Part shown: piece after piece, positions 1 through 5,024 of the stretch
Layout: every line of letters starts with the position of its first letter
Position numbering within the stretch: position 1 is the stretch's first letter
Origin: Bacteroidota bacterium
Lineage (GTDB): Bacteria > Bacteroidota > Bacteroidia > NS11-12g > UBA9320
NCBI GenBank assembly: GCA_024638525.1
Contig: JAHEKB010000182.1
Location: 1 to 5,024 of the forward strand
Direction of reading: 5' to 3'
DNA length: 5,024 bases
Notes under the pieces: model-generated
Database searches by the model: none
What the model was told of the DNA's origin: nothing
The model's input: the letters and a program-made list of their open reading frames with translations, nothing else
Made by a program: the position numbers and the translations under genes

Positions 1-73
1 CAAGTGCTCTAATGCCAGGAGCGTTTATTCCGTCGTGGTTGCAGACCAGTATAAGCAGTTTCTTTTTACTCAT
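1..73 (-). CDS. surE: 5'/3'-nucleotidase SurE, N-terminal fragment (runs off left edge)
   Basis: This is the first 24 codons of a leftward gene that continues beyond position 1. It starts at an ATG on the minus strand at 73-71. After a short basic N-terminus comes a hydrophobic beta strand and the block LILVCNHDGINAPGIRAL. This matches the SurE opening, whose usual form is ILVTNDDGI-x-APGI. SurE enzymes are cytoplasmic, divalent-metal-dependent phosphatases that dephosphorylate nucleoside monophosphates. The two adjacent Asp residues of the NDDG loop normally bind the metal. Here the first is His (codon CAC, positions 37-35) and the second Asp is kept. The gene diverges from recN across 129 bp. 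I found no clear promoter for it in that gap. Identification is from the N-terminal motif only, so the catalytic state of the whole protein cannot be judged. Confidence 0.85.
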   Translation of the reverse strand, partial: MSKKKLLILVCNHDGINAPGIRAL

Positions 74-138
74 GGAACGAAAGTATCAAAATGCAAACTC
101 TCCCCACAGCTTTTAAGAATGCAATTCTCAACATATGC

Positions 139-159
139 TAAGCGAGTATGTATTGCTTA
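139..159. promoter_or_regulatory. Imperfect inverted repeat in the surE/recN divergent gap
   Basis: TAAGCGA (139-145) and TTGCTTA (153-159) form a 7-bp inverted repeat with one mismatch and a 7-bp spacer. A dyad of this size between divergent genes could be an operator, but such repeats also arise by chance in AT-rich DNA. It does not resemble the LexA boxes of E. coli (CTGT-N8-ACAG) or B. subtilis (GAAC-N4-GTTC). No regulator is suggested by the window. Confidence 0.2.
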
Positions 160-190
160 CATCCAGATTTTAGAAGGAGATTAATTGCAC

Positions 191-198
191 TAAATTTG
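191..198 (+). promoter_or_regulatory. Bacteroidota-type -7 element (TAnnTTTG) for recN
   Basis: TAAATTTG at 191-198 is an exact match to the -7 consensus TAnnTTTG described for the primary sigma factor of Bacteroides and relatives. It lies only 4 bp before the recN start codon at 203. A good -33 TTTG partner is not evident; TTTAG at 169-173 is the nearest weak candidate. If used, transcription would begin at or very near the start codon. An exact match in an AT-rich gap can occur by chance, so this is moderate to weak evidence. Confidence 0.4.
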
Positions 199-202
199 TT
201 TT

Positions 203-1837
203 GTGCTAAAACGGCTGAAGGTTAACAATTTTGCTTTGATTCAAGATCTCGAGGTGGTCTTTCACCCGGGTATGAATGTTATCACGGGTGAAACAGGGGC
301 AGGCAAGTCTATCTTAATAGATGCGCTTTCCTTGGCCATGGGAAAACGCGCCAATAACCTGGGAACCCGCAATCAGGACAAGAAGTGTGTTGTTGAAGCC
401 GTATTTCAGCTTCCTAATAATGAACACCAGGAGTTCTTTGCTCTAAATGATCTCGACTTTGATCTTGAATGCATCTTCAGACGTGAATTGACTCCATCTG
501 GTAAAAGCCGATCATTTATAAACGATACGCCGACCTCACTCAAAACGGTTGCTCAATTGGCTTCTCACCTGCTGGAGATTCATGCTCAATATGATAATAT
601 GCAATTGATGCAATCCTCCTTTACCATGGGGCTATTGGATCTCTACTCTGAAAGCACTGAAATGCAGAAGGAGTACATGCAGTATTTTAACCAATGGAAA
701 AGGGGAAAGAATCAACTCGCACAGCTTCAAGAACAACAAAGCACATTACTACAGGAACGGGAATTCAACCAATACCTTTACGAGGAGCTGTCTCAGGCTG
801 ACTTACAAGAGAATGAAGACATGGAAGTCGAAGGGGAACTCGACATTCTTTCGCATGCTGAAGAATTGATTCTGCATTTGGCTGAAGCATCCAACACTTT
901 GGGAGTAGAAGGTGGAATTTTGGATCAAATTCGCCGCATTCAACACAGCTTCAGTAAGTTACCTCTTACGGACTTGAATCAAAAGCTTCAATCCATCCTA
1001 TTGGAATTAGAAGATCTTAGTCAGGAGATTGAAAGTCAACGTGATAAGGTTAATGTTAATCCAGAAAGACTTCAAGAACTCAATGACCGATTGGCATCGA
1101 TCAATGCGTTAAAAAACAAGCATAGGGCTACAGATATTGAAGGCTTATTGTCCAAGCAAAAAGACTTGGAGCAGCGCTTACTTACAGGAAATGAACTGGA
1201 TTCGGAAATTGCTGAATTGAGCTCATCCCTAGAAGCACTATTTGAGCAACTTGAGCTACAAGCGAATAAGCTCCATGCCAAAAGAAGAGATCATGTTGAA
1301 CAGCTTTCTCATGCTCTTAATCATCCACTAAAAGAAGTGGGGATGTCTCATTCCGTTATAAAACTCATTCTAGGAGAGGATAAAGAGCTCAATGCATTTG
1401 GTCGTTCGATTTTGGACATTCAATTATCCTCTGACAAGGGGCAAAACTTTGGCTCATTGAAGCAAATGGCCAGCGGTGGAGAGCTGTCCAGAATAAATCT
1501 TATTGCAAAGAGTATAGCGGGATCCAGTACGGGGATTTCCTGTTCCGTTCTCGATGAGATTGATTCAGGAGTGTCGGGTGAAGTCGCTAGGAAGGTAGGA
1601 GGCATTATGCGCGGTATGTCCGATAATCAGCAACTGATAGTCATTACTCATCTGGCACAGATCGCTTCTTTGGGTCACAAACACTTTTATGTGCTGAAAC
1701 AAGATGAAGGCAAGATCCAAACTAAAATACAGGAGTTGGATCAAGACGGTAGAGTTCACGAAATTGCTAAAATGATCAGTGGAGAGCAGCTGACAGAAAG
1801 TGCTATTGAACAAAGCAAGAGTTTGCTAAACAATTGA
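203..1837 (+). CDS. recN: DNA repair protein RecN
   Basis: RecN is a cytoplasmic SMC-like ATPase that acts early in recombinational repair of double-strand breaks. The protein has 544 residues, close to E. coli RecN (about 553). The N-terminal ATPase half carries Walker A GETGAGKS at residues 29-36 and a conserved HAQYD block at 127-131. Roughly residues 150-380 are charged and helical, fitting the coiled-coil arms. The C-terminal half carries the ABC signature SGGELSR (424-430), Walker B VLDEID (449-454, catalytic Glu452), a D-loop-like SGVSGE, and the H-loop His in THLAQ (His483). All ATP-binding elements are therefore present. The GTG start at 203 is chosen because MLKRLKVNNFALI aligns with RecN N-termini and an in-frame TAA at 191-193 rules out a longer protein. 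The only Shine-Dalgarno-like run, AGAAGGAGA at 172-180, is 22 bases upstream, too far for normal use. No LexA box was seen. It diverges from surE and converges on the transporter gene. Confidence 0.97.
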   Translation: MLKRLKVNNFALIQDLEVVFHPGMNVITGETGAGKSILIDALSLAMGKRANNLGTRNQDKKCVVEAVFQLPNNEHQEFFALNDLDFDLECIFRRELTPSGKSRSFINDTPTSLKTVAQLASHLLEIHAQYDNMQLMQSSFTMGLLDLYSESTEMQKEYMQYFNQWKRGKNQLAQLQEQQSTLLQEREFNQYLYEELSQADLQENEDMEVEGELDILSHAEELILHLAEASNTLGVEGGILDQIRRIQHSFSKLPLTDLNQKLQSILLELEDLSQEIESQRDKVNVNPERLQELNDRLASINALKNKHRATDIEGLLSKQKDLEQRLLTGNELDSEIAELSSSLEALFEQLELQANKLHAKRRDHVEQLSHALNHPLKEVGMSHSVIKLILGEDKELNAFGRSILDIQLSSDKGQNFGSLKQMASGGELSRINLIAKSIAGSSTGISCSVLDEIDSGVSGEVARKVGGIMRGMSDNQQLIVITHLAQIASLGHKHFYVLKQDEGKIQTKIQELDQDGRVHEIAKMISGEQLTESAIEQSKSLLNN

Positions 1838-1856
1838 ACCTATCCTGCATATTCTC

Positions 1857-1888
1857 AGACCTATAAACTGACTAAACAATAGGTTTTT
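1857..1888 (+). terminator. Weak hairpin plus T-run after recN
   Basis: AGACCTAT (1857-1864) can pair with ATAGGTTT (1879-1886), giving 8 pairs including one G-U, with a 14-base loop and two further Ts. The element starts about 20 bases after the recN stop codon and runs into the last codons of the convergent transporter gene. A second upstream copy of the 5' arm, AACCTAT at 1837-1843, could pair with the same 3' arm through a longer loop. The stem has few GC pairs and the T-run is short, so termination efficiency is doubtful. On the minus strand no T-run follows the stem. Confidence 0.3.
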
Positions 1889-4094
1889 CCTTCATCGCAT
1901 TGACAAAGAGCACATTTCCGATCTGATCATAGCCCATAAAAATCTCCTTGCCGCTGTGTTTTGTCAGCTCGTAACGAAACCCGACTATGGTTAAGTCTGC
2001 ATCTCTTGAACGCTCGTTGATGACTTGCTTATTTGAAACTTGATTAGACAGCGGTATAAGTTCAATATTATTTGCAGAAATGGGTAAGCGACCCGATTTG
2101 ATCATGTCTAATAGTTTTTCTCGCTGTTCTTCTATCTCAGATTCAGGATAGACCGCGAACAGCTTAATCTCTCCGCCTTTATGCCAATCCGGATGTCCAA
2201 GAATGATATAGGCCAGATAGATCATCAGATTGGCGTTCTGATAGTCAGATGAAGTAATCCATAGGTGAATTTCAGCATTATAACCAAAATCCTTATCGCT
2301 GCTAGCAAGAACGCATATGTCGTATTTCACAGCTCTAGCCATGCCTAAATTATCAACGATTTCTTGGCAGGGCTGAATATTGTTCTTGCTGAATTCAAAG
2401 AGAATCATATTGTTGTCTTGACCTGAAATTCCAGGCAATTGCAAGACTTGAGAGATACTGTTTGAATAATCAGGATTGATGATGGTGTCAACAAATACGC
2501 TGGAATCTGAGATCTGCTGCATTTTGATCAATCTAGCGTGACTTTCTTGAGCCAGTTCCTTGGTGTCTTTGCTCAAATAACCGTCGATGTGATGTATGTA
2601 CATCCCAAAACCTATCCGGTGTGAAATCCAGCGAACGAGATCAAAGGCTGCAAAGCGATCAAAAGAATCTCGAGAAATGCTTATTACCGATGGTCTCCAT
2701 GATTCATCTTCCAAACTGTTCTTTCTCTTTTGTAGGAATACTTGGAGGTTTCTACTGATTTGGAAAATAACCCCTCTGAACATCTTGGCCATGTCCTGCT
2801 TTTCCTTAGATCTGCTCAAGCTCAAATAAATCAATGTCATGATGACCAAGGATACAACGGCATAAAACGTATTGATCTTGAACATCAACCAAATGCACAT
2901 TGCTGCACCTAAAGCCGAGATATACCACTTAGACTTAAAAGAGGGTCTGTAGGCTGGATTCGAAGCAAAATTCTCAAGGAGTGAGATTAGGCAGATAGAG
3001 CCATAGGTGACCATAAAGAACATAGAAATGATCTCTGCAACGACATTGACATCACCTATCAATACAAACACAAAGGCTATGGCACAGGTTACTAAAGATG
3101 CATTGACTGGTTCGCCATTTTTCCTTTTGAGCCTGCTCAACCAATAGTTGAATCTAGGTATAGGTACAGTCTTGTCCGATGCAATGGCATTCAGCGTTCT
3201 CGGAGCTACCATCACACTCCCCAATGCGGACGATATGGTTGCCGCGGCAAGTCCTATTGGAATGATAGGCCACCAGACCGCTATATCTGCCATGATAAGT
3301 TGGTGATTTTCAATATCCATTAATATTTCTGGCGGAGCAGAATGTCCCAACTTAAATGCAATGAAAATATAGATGATCATTCCTATCACTGTTGCGGCTA
3401 AGGTTCCTATAGGTATTGATTTTTTTGGATTTTTCAGATCACCAGATAAACCAACACCGGCGGTCATTCCCGTAAATGCTGGAAATATGATCGCAAAGAC
3501 TTTAAAGAAATCTTCATTCCTCAAAATCCTAAAGGGAACTTCACCTTCATAATTACTGGAACCTGCAAAGAACATCACCAATGAGACCCCTAATATGGCT
3601 ACGACCACATATAGCAAAGTCATGCCACTGCTAGCTCCCAGCGTTAACATTAACCAAGCCAGAAGTAAAATAGATACGATACCTATCACTCTTTTGGTCA
3701 AGGTGAAACCATAATTCTCTTGAATAAAATGTATGACGGGATCGAATGCCTCAGTAAAGGCGATCAAATAAAATGCAACGCTGATAGCTTGTGATAAATA
3801 CAGTGCAATTCCGATGGCTGCCCCAATGGTCAAGCCAAACGAACGGGAGATAATAAAATACTCACCCCCACCTTCCACTTTTTGATTTGTTGCGATCTCT
3901 GCAAGTGATAGAGCAGTGGGAATAGTGACCAAATGTCCGATTACAACTATGGCAATGGTGCCGAGAATACCCACGGCACCTACACTGTAACCAAACCTCA
4001 AGAACATGATTGCTCCAAGTATGGTGGATATAGCTGTTAGAAATACCGGTGCAGTACCGAATTTTCCCTTGGGATTCAGAGTGGTTTCTGACAC
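1872..4094 (-). CDS. Cation-chloride cotransporter family protein (SLC12-like, APC superfamily)
   Basis: This 740-residue inner-membrane protein has about 12 hydrophobic helices in residues 12-427 and a soluble C-terminal domain of about 310 residues. The membrane part follows the SLC12 pattern rather than generic amino-acid permeases: ILGAIMFLRFG in helix 1 (25-35), EGGGEYFIISRSFG (74-87), FPAFTGMTAGVGLSGDLKNP in helix 6 (204-223) and AAATISSALGS in helix 8 (283-293). By alignment from memory with NKCC1, the K+-site residues Tyr109, Pro205 and Thr208 and the Na+-site Ser288-Ser289 pair are kept. This suggests Na+-coupled rather than KCC-type transport of K+/Cl-. In helix 1 the NKCC residues Asn and Trp are Thr24 and Leu26. 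The C-terminal domain has two alpha/beta halves, near 468-600 and 640-705, like the SLC12 regulatory domain. The start is GTG at 4094-4092; the ATG at 4096-4094 is out of frame and stops after six codons. No Shine-Dalgarno sequence is visible. It lies 23 bp after the epimerase and is probably cotranscribed. Family is fairly sure; substrates are inferred. Confidence 0.87.
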   Translation of the reverse strand: MSETTLNPKGKFGTAPVFLTAISTILGAIMFLRFGYSVGAVGILGTIAIVVIGHLVTIPTALSLAEIATNQKVEGGGEYFIISRSFGLTIGAAIGIALYLSQAISVAFYLIAFTEAFDPVIHFIQENYGFTLTKRVIGIVSILLLAWLMLTLGASSGMTLLYVVVAILGVSLVMFFAGSSNYEGEVPFRILRNEDFFKVFAIIFPAFTGMTAGVGLSGDLKNPKKSIPIGTLAATVIGMIIYIFIAFKLGHSAPPEILMDIENHQLIMADIAVWWPIIPIGLAAATISSALGSVMVAPRTLNAIASDKTVPIPRFNYWLSRLKRKNGEPVNASLVTCAIAFVFVLIGDVNVVAEIISMFFMVTYGSICLISLLENFASNPAYRPSFKSKWYISALGAAMCIWLMFKINTFYAVVSLVIMTLIYLSLSRSKEKQDMAKMFRGVIFQISRNLQVFLQKRKNSLEDESWRPSVISISRDSFDRFAAFDLVRWISHRIGFGMYIHHIDGYLSKDTKELAQESHARLIKMQQISDSSVFVDTIINPDYSNSISQVLQLPGISGQDNNMILFEFSKNNIQPCQEIVDNLGMARAVKYDICVLASSDKDFGYNAEIHLWITSSDYQNANLMIYLAYIILGHPDWHKGGEIKLFAVYPESEIEEQREKLLDMIKSGRLPISANNIELIPLSNQVSNKQVINERSRDADLTIVGFRYELTKHSGKEIFMGYDQIGNVLFVNAMKEKPIV

Positions 4095-4117
4095 ATCACA
4101 ATAATAGCGAATGTTGC

Positions 4118-5024
4118 TTAAAGCTGATTCAAGGTTGCTGACAGATCTAGGTTCTTATAAAAATTGAGATCTTTTAGTTTTTTGGACTCTATTCGAGTGC
4201 TGTAGAGCAGGGCTGCAGAGGATTCTCCCATGGCCAGTTTTAGTATAAATGCCGGAACATTTGGAAAGATTTTTGCGCCTCCGCTGTGTTTGGCGATTTC
4301 GGAAATCAACTGATTTAAACTCAAGGCCTCATAGCCAACGGCATGATACAATCCAGTAGGTATTTTGTTATTCAAAATGGAATCCACCAATCTGTTAAAA
4401 AGATGATAGCTCGTATAGTTTACAAACTGTCGACCATTGCCAAAGGAGGTTGCCAGATATAAAGGTGAGATTGTCTTCAGCGTCTTGTAAAAGCCTCCTT
4501 TTGGATGCAGAAAGAGTCCAATTCTCAAGATACTTAGTTCAGCTATTGGCTTAACAGTTTGAGATACGGATTCCCAGTCTTGGCATAAGTCTGCCATGAA
4601 ACCTTGCCCTGCGGAATCTCCTTCTTGCAACACTTGATCAGATCTGTCACCAAAATACCCCATGGCCGAGGCTTGTATAAAATGTTTGGGCCTGACCTCA
4701 TTTTCCATTAGACTCTGAATGAGGAAATTTGTTGAATCTATTCTAGATGAACGCAATTCACTTTTAACCTTTTTTGTCCAGCGGCTTTGAATAATGTTTT
4801 TACCACTTAGGTTTATAACGGCATAGATGTCTCTTATTCCTTCGGAGTCTATGCTTCTATCCGCAGGATTCCAATGAATGTATTCCAAGCCATCTATTTG
4901 TGAAACTCTAGATGTACTTCTAGTCAGTATTTTTATAGAAAAGCCTTGTCGTATCAAAAACATTGTCAGTTCAGTTCCGATTAATCCGGAACCGCCTGCT
5001 ATGAGGATTGTCCTTTTTGTTGTC
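4118..5024 (-). CDS. TIGR01777-family NAD(P)-binding epimerase/oxidoreductase (5' end off right edge)
   Basis: This is an extended short-chain-dehydrogenase-like protein of the TIGR01777 group (E. coli YfcH is a relative) with a C-terminal DUF1731-like region. The physiological substrate of the group is unknown. The first ATG in the frame, at 4963, is internal. The frame stays open for 20 more codons to the window edge, and those codons encode a beta strand (RTILIA) and the Rossmann dinucleotide motif GGSGLIG at about 4996-4976. The true start must be just beyond 5024. Further family blocks are AVINLSGKNI, SRWTKKVKSELRSSRID, ASAMGYFGDRSDQVLQE, DLCQDWE, LRIGLFLHPKGG, FGNGRQF and PNVPAFILKLAMGE. 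At least 301 residues are visible, about the usual family length. The family's WIHIDDL block after the GNGRQ segment reads instead YTSYHLF (within 4400-4426), with no frameshift. It lies upstream of the transporter on the same strand with a 23-bp gap, so the two are likely cotranscribed. No functional link between them is known to me. Confidence 0.9.
   Translation of the reverse strand, partial: TTKRTILIAGGSGLIGTELTMFLIRQGFSIKILTRSTSRVSQIDGLEYIHWNPADRSIDSEGIRDIYAVINLSGKNIIQSRWTKKVKSELRSSRIDSTNFLIQSLMENEVRPKHFIQASAMGYFGDRSDQVLQEGDSAGQGFMADLCQDWESVSQTVKPIAELSILRIGLFLHPKGGFYKTLKTISPLYLATSFGNGRQFVNYTSYHLFNRLVDSILNNKIPTGLYHAVGYEALSLNQLISEIAKHSGGAKIFPNVPAFILKLAMGESSAALLYSTRIESKKLKDLNFYKNLDLSATLNQL

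Noticed and set aside
74..202. LexA/SOS box for recN
   Set aside because: I looked for CTGT-N8-ACAG and GAAC-N4-GTTC. ACAG and GAAC half-sites occur, but no paired site does.
1072..1813. Three minus-strand open frames inside recN (1072-1281, 1420-1605, 1565-1813)
   Set aside because: They lie opposite well-conserved recN sequence, including the signature, Walker B and H-loop codons. Their products resemble no family I know, and they overlap one another. They are antisense shadows.
2596..2829. Plus-strand open frame of 77 codons inside the transporter gene
   Set aside because: It is opposite the transporter's conserved C-terminal region, shows no recognisable domain and is explained as a shadow.
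1872..4094. Generic amino-acid permease
   Set aside because: The superfamily is right, but the GDLKNPKKSIPIGTLAA, ISRSFG and ATISSALGS blocks and the large C-terminal domain point specifically to the cation-chloride cotransporter family.
1..5024. A defence system, mobile element, CRISPR array or new multi-gene system
   Set aside because: No transposase, integrase, terminal repeats, spaced repeats or unknown gene cluster is visible. All four genes belong to recognised families in an ordinary chromosomal arrangement.

Overview
The window looks like an ordinary chromosomal stretch from a member of the Bacteroidota. The lineage rests on three things: the RecN sequence resembles Bacteroidota RecN, a TAnnTTTG-type promoter element stands before recN, and no start codon has a well-placed Shine-Dalgarno sequence. 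Base composition is moderately AT-rich. Genus or order cannot be told from this sequence.

Layout from left to right. Positions 1-73 (minus) hold the first 24 codons of surE, a 5'/3'-nucleotidase whose remainder lies off the left edge. Positions 74-202 are a divergent intergenic region with a promoter-like element and an imperfect inverted repeat. Positions 203-1837 (plus) are a complete recN, a DNA double-strand-break repair ATPase. A short convergent junction follows, with a weak terminator-like hairpin. Positions 1872-4094 (minus) are a complete 740-residue transporter of the cation-chloride cotransporter family (SLC12, TC 2.A.30). After a 23-bp gap, positions 4118-5024 (minus) hold a TIGR01777-type NAD(P)-binding epimerase. 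Its frame stays open to the right edge, so its true start is outside the window.

The epimerase and the transporter probably share one leftward transcript. recN is transcribed rightward and meets the transporter tail to tail. surE and recN diverge from the 129-bp gap. The genes do not form an obvious joint pathway: they are housekeeping repair, nucleotide metabolism, ion transport and an uncharacterised oxidoreductase.

I saw no mobile element, CRISPR array, RNA gene or defence module. The points worth a second look are small. SurE has His where the first metal-binding Asp is expected. The epimerase lacks the family's usual WIHIDDL block. The transporter keeps Na+- and K+-site residues typical of NKCC-type proteins but differs in transmembrane helix 1. 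recN may be translated from a leaderless or near-leaderless message.
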